A stretch of 64,000 nucleotides of DNA, from assembly GCF_022815905.2 (NCBI RefSeq), contig NZ_CP119327.1, positions 1,736,001-1,800,000 on the forward strand. Reading direction: 5' to 3'. Origin of the DNA: Staphylococcus sp. NRL 16/872. GTDB taxonomy: Bacteria; Bacillota; Bacilli; Staphylococcales; Staphylococcaceae. This document shows, one piece after another, positions 1 to 9,178 of the stretch. Each line of letters opens with the position of its first letter. Positions within the stretch are counted from its first letter, which is position 1. The translations under genes and the position numbers were made by a program. The notes beneath the pieces are model-generated. The model was given only the letters and a program-made list of their open reading frames with translations, was not told where the DNA came from and ran no database searches.

Positions 1-13
1 TATGTTCAATATA

Positions 14-22
14 TGCTACAAT
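14..22 (+). promoter_or_regulatory. Extended -10 promoter element
   Basis: A TACAAT hexamer at 17-22 preceded by TG at 14-15 resembles an extended -10 box for the downstream DUF1054 gene. The -35 would lie outside the window, so only half of the promoter can be judged. Confidence 0.4.
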
Positions 23-60
23 AAATTTAAGTAAAATTTTTCTGAAAAGGAGTACTAAAT

Positions 61-669
61 ATGACGCAATATACCTTTAGTCCTAAAGACTTCGAAGTAT
101 TCGACGTAGATGGTTTAGATGCACGCATGGAAGCACTAGATAAACATGTAAGACCACAACTCCATCAATTAGGAGACTATTTTGCTGAATATCTTACCTC
201 ACAAACTGGAGAAACGTTTTATGCTCATGTGGCCAAACATGCACGTAGAAGTGTGAATCCGCCTATTGATACTTGGGTTGCTTTTGCCCCAAATAAACGT
301 GGTTATAAAATGCTACCTCATTTCCAAATTGGTTTATTCAGAGACCAATTATTCTTAATGTACGGTGTGATGCATGAAGGTAAAGATAAAGCAGAACGTG
401 TTAAAGTCTTTGATAAACATTTTGATGAATTAAGAAATTTACCAAAGGATTATCGCGTAAATTTAGACCATATGAAAGCTGAGAAACCATTTATTAAAGA
501 TTTTAGTGACGACGAGTTACACCAAGCAATTGATCGTGTTAAGAATGTAAAAAAAGGCGAATTTTTTGTGGCACGTGTACTTGAGCCCACAGATCAACAC
601 CTTAAAACTGATAAAGACTTCTTATCATTTATTAAAGAAACTTTTGATGAATTCTTGAAATTTTATTAA
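61..669 (+). CDS. UPF0637 / DUF1054 family protein
   Basis: A 202-residue soluble protein that I recognise as the staphylococcal UPF0637 (DUF1054, YktB-like) protein, whose function is unknown. It has no signal peptide or membrane segment and is rich in charged residues, with aromatic patches such as [17 protein letters not shown] near residues 71-87. An AAGGAG ribosome site about 8 bases before the ATG fixes the start. It is a single-gene unit: an intrinsic terminator follows directly. Its place beside mntH matches the S. aureus order as I remember it. Nothing in the sequence indicates a biochemical role. Confidence 0.9.
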   Translation: MTQYTFSPKDFEVFDVDGLDARMEALDKHVRPQLHQLGDYFAEYLTSQTGETFYAHVAKHARRSVNPPIDTWVAFAPNKRGYKMLPHFQIGLFRDQLFLMYGVMHEGKDKAERVKVFDKHFDELRNLPKDYRVNLDHMKAEKPFIKDFSDDELHQAIDRVKNVKKGEFFVARVLEPTDQHLKTDKDFLSFIKETFDEFLKFY

Positions 670-690
670 ATCACTATATTTAATAGAGAG

Positions 691-724
691 AAGCTGAGAC
701 AAATATAAGATGTCTCAGCTTTTG
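691..724 (+). terminator. Intrinsic terminator after DUF1054 gene
   Basis: Arms AAGCTGAGACA (from 691) and TGTCTCAGCTT (from 711) form a stem followed by a T-rich run, 20 bases after the stop codon. Confidence 0.85.
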
Positions 725-730
725 TTTATA

Positions 731-838
731 TTTTGGCAGTCGCTGACTGGTTTAAAAATGCGCTTTGATCAAGCTTTTTTCAAGTCTAGTCAACGCAAGC
801 TGGGGGGGAAGGTGAAATTATTTTAATTTCTCTTTCGC
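731..838. repeat. Possible staphylococcal intergenic repeat unit
   Basis: A non-coding block with GCTGACTGG near 740 and GTCTAGTCAACGCAAGCTGG near 786-805, then a run of G. It resembles the short dispersed intergenic repeats common in staphylococcal genomes. Only one copy is in this window, so the repeat status rests on memory of the family. Confidence 0.35.
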
Positions 839-860
839 TCCCTTTTTATTGCAATTAAAA

Positions 861-897
861 AATTTAGGTTGACCTAAATTTTAGATTAGGTTACTAT
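861..897 (+). promoter_or_regulatory. mntH promoter with MntR-type operator
   Basis: A near-perfect 20-bp palindrome, AATTTAGGTTGACCTAAATT, lies at 861-880. The -35 TTGACC (869-874) sits inside it, with a -10 TACTAT at 892-897 after 17 bp. DtxR-family MntR regulators bind palindromes of this TTTAGG...CCTAAA type, so repression of mntH by Mn-loaded MntR is the likely control. Confidence 0.75.
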
Positions 898-926
898 AAT
901 TAAAAAGAAATCAAGGAGTGTTATTA

Positions 927-2273
927 ATGTCCACACATAAAGAACAATCACAACTTAGTCTAGATGAAATTAACAACACTGTTGATTTTAGTGGTGACAA
1001 AAGTGCCAGTCAGAAATTTTTAGCCTTTTTAGGCCCAGGTTTATTAGTTGCAGTTGGCTATATGGATCCTGGAAATTGGATTACTTCTATGCAAGGTGGC
1101 GCTCAATTTGGTTATACCTTACTCTTTGTTATACTTATTTCAAGTTTATCCGCTATGCTATTACAAAGTATGACCGTTCGTTTAGGTATCGCTACTGGGA
1201 AAGATTTAGCACAAATGACTCGCCATTATCTAAATAAACCTATTGCTATCACCTTTTGGATTATTGCTGAACTAGCAATTATCGCTACTGATATAGCTGA
1301 AGTTATAGGGAGTGCAATTGCCTTAGATTTACTATTCAATATTCCGTTAATTGTTGGGGCATTGATTACGGTACTAGATGTCTTCTTATTACTGTTCATT
1401 ATGAAATTTGGTTTCCGAAAGATTGAAGCCATCGTAGGAACGCTAATATTTACTGTGCTTGTTATATTCATATTCGAAGTTTTTATATCTTCTCCTAAAG
1501 TGATTTACATTCTAAACGGATTCATTCCACATCAACAAATTATAACGAATCATAGTATTTTATATATAGCATTAGGTATTATAGGGGCTACTATCATGCC
1601 TCATAATCTATATCTACATTCATCTATCGTTCAATCCCGTAAATATAATCGCGAAAGTAATGTAGATAAAGCACAAGCGATTAAATATGCCACTATCGAT
1701 TCAAATATTCAACTAAGTATTGCTTTTATTGTTAATTGTTTATTATTAGTGCTAGGTGCGGCACTATTTTATGGTGTGAATGCAGATGAATTAGGTGGTT
1801 TCTATGATTTATATCATGCCCTTCAAACTCAACCTATTTTAGGACCAGTATTAGGAAGTATAATGAGTACATTATTTGCTGTTGCTTTACTTGCTTCAGG
1901 TCAAAATTCAACTATTACTGGTACATTATCGGGACAAATTGTAATGGAAGGATTTTTAAAACTTTCTATTCCTAATTGGGTACGCCGTCTTATCACTCGA
2001 GGTTTAGCTGTTATACCAGTTATCGTATGTTTAATTATTTTTCACGGTAATGAGGGGAAAATGGAGCAATTGCTTGTTTTCTCACAAGTATTTTTAAGTA
2101 TTGCATTACCATTTTCATTAATTCCACTACAACTAGCAACAAGTAATAAGCAATTAATGGGTCCTTTTTACAATAAAACTTGGATAAATATCTGTTCGTG
2201 GAGCTTAATTGTAATTTTAAGTGTATTAAATGTTTATTTGATTATCGAAACGTTTAAAGAATTATTTGCTTAA
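927..2273 (+). CDS. mntH: Nramp-family divalent metal (Mn2+) transporter MntH
   Basis: A 448-residue polytopic membrane protein of the Nramp family, which imports Mn2+ with protons. The family metal-binding motifs are present: DPGN at residues 47-50 in the first helix and MPHN at 224-227 in the sixth. About eleven hydrophobic segments are visible and the length is typical. An in-frame GTG lies 9 bases upstream, but the AAGGAG ribosome site at 913-918 overlaps it, so the ATG at 927 is the start. The gene is monocistronic, with an MntR-type operator in front and a bidirectional terminator behind. Confidence 0.95.
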   Translation: MSTHKEQSQLSLDEINNTVDFSGDKSASQKFLAFLGPGLLVAVGYMDPGNWITSMQGGAQFGYTLLFVILISSLSAMLLQSMTVRLGIATGKDLAQMTRHYLNKPIAITFWIIAELAIIATDIAEVIGSAIALDLLFNIPLIVGALITVLDVFLLLFIMKFGFRKIEAIVGTLIFTVLVIFIFEVFISSPKVIYILNGFIPHQQIITNHSILYIALGIIGATIMPHNLYLHSSIVQSRKYNRESNVDKAQAIKYATIDSNIQLSIAFIVNCLLLVLGAALFYGVNADELGGFYDLYHALQTQPILGPVLGSIMSTLFAVALLASGQNSTITGTLSGQIVMEGFLKLSIPNWVRRLITRGLAVIPVIVCLIIFHGNEGKMEQLLVFSQVFLSIALPFSLIPLQLATSNKQLMGPFYNKTWINICSWSLIVILSVLNVYLIIETFKELFA

Positions 2274-2289
2274 TTTTAAACAAATAATT

Positions 2290-2345
2290 TTAAAGCTACC
2301 TTTAAAAGATAGATGAATTAATCTAACTTCTAAAGGTAGCTTTGT
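2290..2345. terminator. Bidirectional terminator, mntH / DUF4064 gene
   Basis: Arms AAAGCTACCTTTA (2292-2304) and TAAAGGTAGCTTT (2331-2343) flank a long loop between two convergent genes. A T-rich stretch follows on the + strand and A's precede on the other side. Confidence 0.8.
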
Positions 2346-2359
2346 TTATAACAAACATT

Positions 2360-2845
2360 TTAATAAATGTAAGGATCATCTTTTTTGCGAGATTGATAGT
2401 CATCCTCTGGGTGCCATTCATCTCTAGAGTAATTATTTCTATACCCTCTTTCATTTTGGTTGTTATTTCTTTTCACAAACAGCATAATTGCAACAATAAA
2501 CCATAAGATACTTGAGATTATGCTCATATTAATAACACCTATTAATGATGCAGCAACTAATAAACATCCTGCTAATATAGGTCTATTTTTAATAACTATA
2601 GTGCCTACAATACCTAAAATAGTTGAAAATAATATAGTAGCTATAGACATAGTCATCGTAAAGTTAACCATCTCTGGTGTAACTTTACCATTTTGATTTC
2701 CAAATTGTTTCATTATTTGAGTATATTGTTCAGTGTTTTTAGCTTTATTTTCAATAATAAAAAAAGATATTAAATTAATAAGTAAATAAATAGCACTTAA
2801 ACCACTCGCTATCCAAGCAAGAATTAATTCTACTTTACGATTCAT
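2360..2845 (-). CDS. DUF4064 small membrane protein
   Basis: A 161-residue membrane protein with four predicted helices (about residues 8-30, 64-84, 86-104 and 106-124) and a polar, charged C-terminal tail of about 38 residues ending in DDPYIY. The layout is that of DUF4064 proteins: a helix, an extracellular loop, then three closely spaced helices. The larger neighbour upstream (2980-4167) has the same N-terminal plan, so the two look like tandem paralogs. A GAGGGGGA ribosome site precedes the ATG. No enzymatic motif is seen and the function is unknown. Confidence 0.8.
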   Translation of the reverse strand: MNRKVELILAWIASGLSAIYLLINLISFFIIENKAKNTEQYTQIMKQFGNQNGKVTPEMVNFTMTMSIATILFSTILGIVGTIVIKNRPILAGCLLVAASLIGVINMSIISSILWFIVAIMLFVKRNNNQNERGYRNNYSRDEWHPEDDYQSRKKDDPYIY

Positions 2846-2935
2846 TACATTTCCCCCTCATAAATAGATTTACTTTAATTTTACTAAAAATTTTTAATAC
2901 TTACGACTATTGTTATTTTCAAAATGAAACGTCAA

Positions 2936-2972
2936 ATAAAAAGATTGAGACACTAATAAAGTATCTCAATCC
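2936..2972 (-). terminator. Intrinsic terminator after auxB
   Basis: On the minus strand, GGATTGAGATAC pairs with GTCTCAATC (one mismatch near the loop) and is followed by TTTTTA. It lies within 10 bases of the auxB stop codon. Confidence 0.75.
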
Positions 2973-2979
2973 TTTAAAA

Positions 2980-4167
2980 TTATTTATCATTTTTATGCTG
3001 GTTATCAATTGGTGTAGTATCTTCAGAATGTTGCTCATCATTGTTTAAAATTTGTTTACGTTCTTCATAATTCATACGGCGTTGATTAACGGCACTAGGT
3101 TGATTTTTGCGTCTTTCTTTCATACGTTTGTTATAAGCTTTACGTTTTTCTTTTTTCTTAGCTTTAATTTCAGCCTTTTCTTTCTTACGTTGTGCTTTTT
3201 CTTCTTTTTTATTTACTTTAGGCTCTGCTTCAAACGTTTCTGTTGGATCATTATGAAGATGCGTATCATTATTTGGATTATACTGCGATGGTTTTCTAGA
3301 CTTTTGTCTATTTCTAGCTTGTCTAGAGAGTACGCCAGATGCACTTTCTTCTTCTACTGGTGAATGATACTCTTCAGAAACTGCACGTTTTGGATATTGA
3401 TTATATTTATCTTCCTCAGTATCGTTCATTACATCTTGTTCATCTCTATATGAATAAGGTGATTCTTCCTCATAGTCATCATCTCTATAATCATGTTCTC
3501 TATTATCATCATAATATGAATGTTTACGACGTGTACGACGCTCAGATTTTTTAGTTTTACGAGGAGGTTCCACATATTCTTCCTCATATCTTGGTGTTTC
3601 ATAGTCATTACGTTCATCTTCATAATAGCGTCTATCTTCCTCATAATCATCTCTTGGATTATATCGTGGTTGATACTGAGGGCCAGGACCATAGGATGGA
3701 ACGGTTTCGATTTTACTTTTCCTAGCAAACATCATAATTGCAATAATAAAGAAGAAAATTGGGATAATTAACGTTACGAATAACAATACTAATGGCAAAG
3801 TAATAATTGAAGCAATTAAAAATAGAAATCCGGAAAGGATTCTAATATTCATAGAGATTAATGCTAAAAATGAAATTAATAGACAAACTATGAAATATAC
3901 AATAATTGCCCAAACGCCATTTTGGAGCCATATCACAAATTGCGTCGTATTTAAACTATTATTGGCTAGAATTTGTTGAATTAGCTCATTATTATTCATT
4001 GAGTTTTCAAGATTTTGAATAGATGTATCATTACTAAATGATACGAGTGCAATAAACATTGTAATAACCGTCAATATCAATAAGAAAATCCAACTAAACC
4101 AACCTAAAAGTTTTTCAGTTAGACGACTCACAGGCCGTTTAATTTGCGTGTATCGTTCTCCTGACAT
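2980..4167 (-). CDS. auxB: AuxB-like DUF4064 membrane protein with charged tail
   Basis: A 395-residue protein. The first ~150 residues form a DUF4064-type membrane domain with four helices. The rest is an intrinsically disordered cytoplasmic-type tail, first acidic and tyrosine-rich (about 155-250), then lysine-rich with probable coiled-coil character (about 310-365). The position directly after potD and the architecture match S. aureus SAUSA300_1003, described as AuxB, a membrane factor that stabilises lipoteichoic acid and supports beta-lactam resistance. The AAGGAGTTG ribosome site is clear. Orthology is inferred from synteny and layout; the tail is low complexity and would align poorly. 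Confidence 0.72.
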   Translation of the reverse strand: MSGERYTQIKRPVSRLTEKLLGWFSWIFLLILTVITMFIALVSFSNDTSIQNLENSMNNNELIQQILANNSLNTTQFVIWLQNGVWAIIVYFIVCLLISFLALISMNIRILSGFLFLIASIITLPLVLLFVTLIIPIFFFIIAIMMFARKSKIETVPSYGPGPQYQPRYNPRDDYEEDRRYYEDERNDYETPRYEEEYVEPPRKTKKSERRTRRKHSYYDDNREHDYRDDDYEEESPYSYRDEQDVMNDTEEDKYNQYPKRAVSEEYHSPVEEESASGVLSRQARNRQKSRKPSQYNPNNDTHLHNDPTETFEAEPKVNKKEEKAQRKKEKAEIKAKKKEKRKAYNKRMKERRKNQPSAVNQRRMNYEERKQILNNDEQHSEDTTPIDNQHKNDK

Positions 4168-4239
4168 TTATTACAACTCCTTAATTAACTTGTCAAATTA
4201 TTATATCTAATTAATTATAAAATAACTACTATTTATAGT

Positions 4240-5313
4240 CTATTTTAACGACATTTTAAAGTTTAAGAAACTTTCGTTATATTCATCTAGTGTATTTTGG
4301 CCTAAATCTTTATAAACTTCCAAACGCTTTTGTTCTTTTTGAGATGGATAGAAACGGTGATCATCTCTTACTTCTTTAGGTAATAACTGACGTGCTGCTT
4401 TATTAGGAGTTGCGTACCCTACCCATTCTGTATTTTGTTTATTATTTTTAGCGTCTAATAAGAAATTCATAAATTTATATGCGCCTTCTTTATTTTGTGC
4501 CGTCTTAGGAATAACCATGTTATCAAACCATAAGTTTGAACCCTCTTTAGGAATAACGTAGTTGTATTTATCTCCGTCTTCAACAAGTGGCGCTGCCACA
4601 CCACTCCACACAACTGCAATGTTTCCTTCATTTTGTTGAAGCATCATTGTAACTTCATCACCTACAACACCTCTTACTTGTGGTATGAGGTTTTTTAAAT
4701 CCTTTTCAGCCTCTTTAATATGCGCAGGATTTTTATCGTTCAAACTATATCCTAATTTATTTAAAGCTAATCCCATAATTTCACGCGCACCATCCACTAA
4801 CAATACATCATTTTTAAATTTCGGTTGATACAAATCATTCCAACTATCAAAATTTTCTTTTGGGTACTCTTTTTTATTATATAAAATACCTACCGTACCA
4901 AAGAAATAAGGTAATGAATATTGATTATCTGGATCATATGTCATGTTCATATAATCAGGATCAAGATTTTTTATATTAGGTATCTTCTTATGATCTAAAG
5001 GTAGTAATAAATTTTCACGTTTTAACTTTTGTACTGTATATTCGCTTGGAAAAGCAACATCATAGTGAGTACCACCATTTTTAATTTTAGCTTCCATTGC
5101 TTCATTAGAATCAAACGTTTCGTATACTACTTGGATACCTGTTTCTTTTTCAAACTTTTTAATTAAATCAGGATCGATATATTCTCCCCAGTTATAAACA
5201 TAAATCTTTTCACCAGTATTTGTATTATCTTGAGATTTAAACCAATGGCTGATACCGAGACAAATTATCCCGACTACTAATGCACCTATGATTAACTGTA
5301 AAAATTGTTTCAC
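4240..5313 (-). CDS. potD: Spermidine/putrescine ABC transporter substrate-binding protein
   Basis: A 357-residue extracellular polyamine-binding protein. After a hydrophobic N-terminus (residues 5-24) comes YVYNWGEYIDPDLIKKFE, the hallmark start of PotD-type family 1 binding proteins, and VVWSG near residue 235 is also typical. The hydrophobic segment lacks a good lipobox: the only Cys, in GIICLG, is preceded by I rather than G or A. It may therefore stay anchored as an uncleaved signal. The GTG start overlaps the potC stop by 4 bases and has a GAGGTG ribosome site, indicating translational coupling. It is the last gene of the pot operon. Confidence 0.93.
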   Translation of the reverse strand: MKQFLQLIIGALVVGIICLGISHWFKSQDNTNTGEKIYVYNWGEYIDPDLIKKFEKETGIQVVYETFDSNEAMEAKIKNGGTHYDVAFPSEYTVQKLKRENLLLPLDHKKIPNIKNLDPDYMNMTYDPDNQYSLPYFFGTVGILYNKKEYPKENFDSWNDLYQPKFKNDVLLVDGAREIMGLALNKLGYSLNDKNPAHIKEAEKDLKNLIPQVRGVVGDEVTMMLQQNEGNIAVVWSGVAAPLVEDGDKYNYVIPKEGSNLWFDNMVIPKTAQNKEGAYKFMNFLLDAKNNKQNTEWVGYATPNKAARQLLPKEVRDDHRFYPSQKEQKRLEVYKDLGQNTLDEYNESFLNFKMSLK

Positions 5314-6122
5314 TGTTGTACACCTCGCTTAAAGGCTTGGCGACGTTTTACAGTTCGTTGAATTGCGTAATACCCAACGATACCTAGAATAATTGCACCA
5401 AATAAAATAGTAGATATCGCATTAATTTCCATACTAATACCTTTACGCGCCATGGCATATACTTCTACTGATAACACGCTAAAGCCATTACCAGTAACAA
5501 AAAAGCTGACTGTAAAATCATCTAACGAATACGTTAAAGCCATAAAGAAACCACCAATAATTGCTGGCATTAAATTAGGAATAAGTACTCTTCCTAAGAT
5601 TTGAGATTCAGTTGCCCCTAAATCACGTGCTGCATTTAAAATATTATGATTCATTTCATATAATTGTGGTAAAACTACAATCACTACAATTGGAATACAA
5701 AATGCAATATGTGAAGCGAGTACCGTCCCAAAACCTAATCCTAAACCAGTTAAATGACCAAGCGCGGTAAACATAATTAAGAATGAAGCCCCAATGACTA
5801 CATCAGAAGATACCATCAATACATTATTTAAAGTCAGTAATGTTACCTTGAATTTTTTATTTCTTAGATAAAATAATGCAATCGCTCCGAATGTACCTAT
5901 AATTGTGGAAATTGCTGCAGCTAACAATGCAACGGCAATCGTATTAAAAATGATTGACATCAGACGATCATCTTGGAATAGCGTTTGATAATGTTCCCAA
6001 GTAAAATGCTCAAAATGACTCATATTTCCAGCTGAATTAAATGAATAAAACATTAGAAAGAATATCGGAACGTATAAGAAGATTAATAGAAGTCCAATAT
6101 AAATTTTTCCATACCACTTCAT
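5310..6122 (-). CDS. potC: Spermidine/putrescine ABC transporter permease PotC
   Basis: A 270-residue inner permease subunit with six hydrophobic helices. The EAA loop that contacts the ATPase is visible as AARDLGATESQILGRVLIPN near residues 166-185. PotC pairs with PotB to form the polyamine channel. The gene starts 5 bases after potB ends and its stop overlaps the potD start, so it is firmly inside the operon. Length and helix pattern are normal for the family. PotB and PotC were told apart by gene order and by the family-typical N-terminus. Confidence 0.93.
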   Translation of the reverse strand: MKWYGKIYIGLLLIFLYVPIFFLMFYSFNSAGNMSHFEHFTWEHYQTLFQDDRLMSIIFNTIAVALLAAAISTIIGTFGAIALFYLRNKKFKVTLLTLNNVLMVSSDVVIGASFLIMFTALGHLTGLGLGFGTVLASHIAFCIPIVVIVVLPQLYEMNHNILNAARDLGATESQILGRVLIPNLMPAIIGGFFMALTYSLDDFTVSFFVTGNGFSVLSVEVYAMARKGISMEINAISTILFGAIILGIVGYYAIQRTVKRRQAFKRGVQQ

Positions 6123-6127
6123 TTAAC

Positions 6128-6931
6128 TCACCCTCTCTCGTCTGTAGATTTAGATTTAGTAATAATTAATATAAATGCCATAAATACTATAAGTACGATA
6201 GCAATTGTAGAACCCATCCCATAGTTTTGAATAACTAAGAATTGCTCTTCAATAGATGTACCAATATTAATGACTTTATTTCCAGCAATTAATCTTGTAA
6301 TCATGAATAATGATAATGCTGGAATAAATGTGACTTGAATACCTGTCATTACACCTTCTTTTGTTTGTGGAATAATTATTTTTCTAAAAGTCGTAAATGG
6401 ACTGGCACCTAAATCACTAGACGCTTGCAATAAATTATTGGGTATAGCTTTCATACTATTAAAAATTGGTAAAATCATAAATGGAATATAGATGTAACTT
6501 GCTACTAATAGAAACGCACCTGGCGTAAATAACATATTCGCAGATGGAATATGTAAAAAGTTTAAAAATTTATTAATCATTCCTTGATGACTTAGAATTC
6601 CAATAAAGGCATACGTCTTAAGCAATAGGTTAATCCAAGTCGGTATGATTAAGATAAGCAACCAAAGATTTGAATTTTTAGAAGCTCGTATGAAATAAGC
6701 TGCTGGGTAACTAATAATCAATGTGATTATAGTGATAAGTGCTGCATAGAAGATAGAATCCCACATCATTTTTAAATATTTTAATGAAAAAACTTGCTCA
6801 TAATTCGTAAAGCTGAAGTGACCTTTTACATCTGTAAAAGAGAAATAAATAAGCAGTATCACTGGGATAATGATAAATAACACCATCCATAAAAAATAAG
6901 GAATTAGCAATACTTTATTAAGATTGCGCAT
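6128..6931 (-). CDS. potB: Spermidine/putrescine ABC transporter permease PotB
   Basis: A 267-residue membrane permease with six predicted helices and an EAA loop ([20 protein letters not shown], about residues 170-189) that docks onto PotA. It forms the heterodimeric channel with PotC. The start overlaps the end of potA by 14 bases, a usual sign of coupled translation of ATPase and permease. The short C-terminus ends in KSKSTDERG. No odd features are visible. Confidence 0.93.
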   Translation of the reverse strand: MRNLNKVLLIPYFLWMVLFIIIPVILLIYFSFTDVKGHFSFTNYEQVFSLKYLKMMWDSIFYAALITIITLIISYPAAYFIRASKNSNLWLLILIIPTWINLLLKTYAFIGILSHQGMINKFLNFLHIPSANMLFTPGAFLLVASYIYIPFMILPIFNSMKAIPNNLLQASSDLGASPFTTFRKIIIPQTKEGVMTGIQVTFIPALSLFMITRLIAGNKVINIGTSIEEQFLVIQNYGMGSTIAIVLIVFMAFILIITKSKSTDERG

Positions 6932-8018
6932 GATCTATTTCCTCATAACTTTCGATTCGTTTATCAAATTCTTCTTCCGTTTCCCCTGGCACCATAATAT
7001 GTATAGCTTCAGGATCAAAGAACAAGCCAACCTCGCTACCCACTTCAGCTTTTTTCGTCGATTGAATCACCCATTCATATCCCTTTCTATCTATACAACA
7101 AATTTCATAATGCACACCTCTAAATAACATTGGATCTACTTTCGCTTTAAAGAGACCTTTGTCTGCTTCAATTAACGAAATGTCTTCAGGTCGAATTACG
7201 ACTTCTACATTTTTGTTAGAAGGAATACCGGCATCTACACATTCAAAATCTTGACCGTAAATATTTACTACAAAATCTTTTACCATTGTGCCTTCTACTA
7301 TATTAGACTCACCTATAAAATCGGCAACAAAACGGTTAACAGGCTCATCGTATATATCAGTAGGTGTACCAAATTGTTGAATTTTACCATCTTTCATAAC
7401 AAAAATATAATCACTTAACGCTAGTGCCTCTTCTTGATCATGCGTGACAAAAATAAAAGTGATACCTAAACGTTTCTGTAATTCACGCAATTCATATTGC
7501 ATTTCTGTACGTAACTTTAAATCTAATGCTGACAATGATTCATCTAGTAAAAGTATCTCGGGTTCATTTACAATTGCTCTTGCAATCGCTACTCGTTGCT
7601 TTTGCCCCCCACTCATTTCATTAATATTCCGATGTTCATATCCTGATAATTTCACAAGATTTAACGCATCTTTAACTTTTTGGTTAATTTCTTTTTTAGA
7701 TTGATTTTTAAGTTTTAATCCAAAAGCAATATTATCGAACACATTTAAATGAGGAAATAATGCATAATCTTGGAACACTGTATTCACTTTGCGTTTATTC
7801 GCTGGCAAATTTCCAATTGATTTATTCAAATAAATAATATCGCCATCATCAGGTTGTTCAAAGCCTGCAATTAATTTTAAAATAGTTGTTTTACCACATC
7901 CTGATGGACCTAGTAAAGTATAAAAGTATCCTGATTCAATTTCTAAATCCATCTGATTTAGAATAGTCATATCATCGTAACCTTTTGTTACATTTTTAAA
8001 TGATAACAATGGCTCCAT
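6918..8018 (-). CDS. potA: Spermidine/putrescine ABC transporter ATP-binding protein
   Basis: A 366-residue ATPase that powers polyamine uptake. Walker A GPSGCGKT is at residues 37-44, the signature MSGGQ at 135-139 and Walker B ILLLDE at 155-160. The C-terminal ~120 residues form the TOBE-type regulatory domain usual in PotA. The gene lies 15 bases downstream of the regulator gene and overlaps potB, so regulator and transporter are co-transcribed. A good ribosome site (AAGGGGGAATATTGAA) precedes the ATG. Confidence 0.95.
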   Translation of the reverse strand: MEPLLSFKNVTKGYDDMTILNQMDLEIESGYFYTLLGPSGCGKTTILKLIAGFEQPDDGDIIYLNKSIGNLPANKRKVNTVFQDYALFPHLNVFDNIAFGLKLKNQSKKEINQKVKDALNLVKLSGYEHRNINEMSGGQKQRVAIARAIVNEPEILLLDESLSALDLKLRTEMQYELRELQKRLGITFIFVTHDQEEALALSDYIFVMKDGKIQQFGTPTDIYDEPVNRFVADFIGESNIVEGTMVKDFVVNIYGQDFECVDAGIPSNKNVEVVIRPEDISLIEADKGLFKAKVDPMLFRGVHYEICCIDRKGYEWVIQSTKKAEVGSEVGLFFDPEAIHIMVPGETEEEFDKRIESYEEIDHAQS

Positions 8019-8033
8019 TTCAATATTCCCCCT

Positions 8034-8573
8034 TTACAAATATGATGCTGTAGCAACAATTAAAATTTTAACTTCATTTTCCGTTTCATTATGCAATTGA
8101 TGAATTTCATTAGCCCTAAAATATAATACATCTTCTTCTTTAGCTTGATATCGTTCTTTTCCTAAAGTGAGTGTGACGCAACCTTCGAGACAATAAATAA
8201 AAGTATCTGATTCAGAAGGTTCAAAGTGTTTATAAGAAGCTCCCGGTTTAATAGATAAGATAAGGGGTTCCATTTCAAATTCATTAGAATTTGTGACTAA
8301 CCAATTTAATATGTATCCTCTATCATATTCATCATAAATTGTTCTTTCATTTTTCGTATAAAGTACTTTTTCCTTAGATTTCTCTTTAAAAAAATCACCT
8401 GGCGATGTGCCTAGTACTTCTAATATATTTAAAAAAGTTTCCATGCTTGGTGAAGCATGCTGGCTTTCAATCTGTGAAATATACCCTTTTGATAAATCCG
8501 TACGCTCTGCTAATTCTTCTTGCGTTAAATTTTTTTGACGTCGTAAATTACGTAATTTAGTACCAATTTGCAT
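8034..8573 (-). CDS. XRE-family regulator with C-terminal cupin, pot operon
   Basis: A 179-residue transcription factor. Residues 4-60 form an XRE helix-turn-helix (LTQEELAERTDLSKGYISQI). Residues ~105-175 form a small cupin barrel with FEPSESDTFIYCLEG and YFRANEIHQLHNE, the ligand-sensing part of the PuuR/SutR-type family. It heads the potABCD operon, 15 bases before potA, so polyamine-responsive control of pot, probably with autoregulation, is inferred. The ribosome site AGGTGG follows directly after a hairpin and T-run in the leader. The ligand cannot be read from the sequence. Confidence 0.88.
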   Translation of the reverse strand: MQIGTKLRNLRRQKNLTQEELAERTDLSKGYISQIESQHASPSMETFLNILEVLGTSPGDFFKEKSKEKVLYTKNERTIYDEYDRGYILNWLVTNSNEFEMEPLILSIKPGASYKHFEPSESDTFIYCLEGCVTLTLGKERYQAKEEDVLYFRANEIHQLHNETENEVKILIVATASYL

Positions 8574-8589
8574 ATTTAACCACCTAAAA

Positions 8590-8658
8590 AAGCTGTATCT
8601 AGTTTAGTAATATTAAACATTTTGTTTAATGCTTAATAAAAATAACAAAATACAGCTT
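8590..8658 (-). promoter_or_regulatory. Nested inverted repeats in the pot leader (terminator-like plus operator-like)
   Basis: On the minus strand, AAGCTGTAT (8650-8658) pairs with ATACAGCTT (8590-8598), followed at once by a T-run and then the regulator's AGGTGG ribosome site. Inside the loop lies a perfect 8-bp inverted repeat, ATTAAACA (8612-8619) and TGTTTAAT (8623-8630). The outer pair looks like an intrinsic terminator of the upstream UPF0223 gene or an attenuator. The inner one looks like an operator for the XRE protein. Confidence 0.5.
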
Positions 8659-8741
8659 CAACTTCAATAGTTTTATAAAAATTATTGAAAATAAATCTTT
8701 TAAATAGCTATTTAATTGAAAAATTGTGGTATTTAAATGGA

Positions 8742-9020
8742 TTATCGATTTTGTCCACTAAATGTTAGTTGATCAGGGTGATTTTTAACATCTTGTACGG
8801 CTTTATAACTGTTATAACCGCTTTTTTCTTCAAATTCTTTGAATAACGTTTTTTCTTCCGCCTTGCCAGGCACGATTTCTTTAAAACGTTTATAGTGGGT
8901 CATTAATTCAGCTCCGTTAACTGATTGTTCATAATAGTTCTCTATTTTATTAAAGAATGCGATAACGTCGACCATTTCTTCATTTGTCCAATCTAAATCT
9001 AGTGGATATTGATATTCCAT
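8742..9020 (-). CDS. UPF0223 family protein
   Basis: A 92-residue soluble, acidic protein beginning [11 protein letters not shown], which I recognise as the UPF0223 family of Firmicutes; its function is unknown. An open frame extends 27 codons further upstream, but the AAGGAGG ribosome site directly before this ATG, and the family length, set the start here. It contains [13 protein letters not shown], typical of the family C-terminus. It lies between pdhD and the pot regulator on the same strand. A terminator separates it from pdhD, so it probably has its own promoter. Confidence 0.88.
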   Translation of the reverse strand: MEYQYPLDLDWTNEEMVDVIAFFNKIENYYEQSVNGAELMTHYKRFKEIVPGKAEEKTLFKEFEEKSGYNSYKAVQDVKNHPDQLTFSGQNR

Positions 9021-9080
9021 TAAATTTCCTCCTTTTATACAATTCTCATTTATTAATACCACTTTTAGTCTATTCATATT

Positions 9081-9132
9081 CAAACAAAAAAGGTGGAACA
9101 ATGAATTCTAAATTGAATTCATCGTCCCACCC
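9081..9132 (-). terminator. Intrinsic terminator after pdhD
   Basis: On the minus strand a long stem (GGTGGGACGATGAATTC with GAATTCATTGTTCCACC, few mismatches) is followed by TTTTTGTTTG. It ends the pdhABCD transcript. Confidence 0.85.
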
Positions 9133-9178
9133 TACAAAGATTTGATGTTATTGAATAAATAGTCGAATTGACTAGATA

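Noticed and set aside
3052..3771. Several overlapping open frames inside auxB on both strands
   Set aside because: They mirror the low-complexity Lys/Glu/Asp codons of auxB, lack ribosome sites and consist of Phe/Ile/His-rich nonsense.
5241..5313. PotD as a lipoprotein
   Set aside because: The only Cys in the N-terminal hydrophobic stretch is preceded by GII, not by a lipobox Gly/Ala/Ser at -1, so lipidation is not supported.
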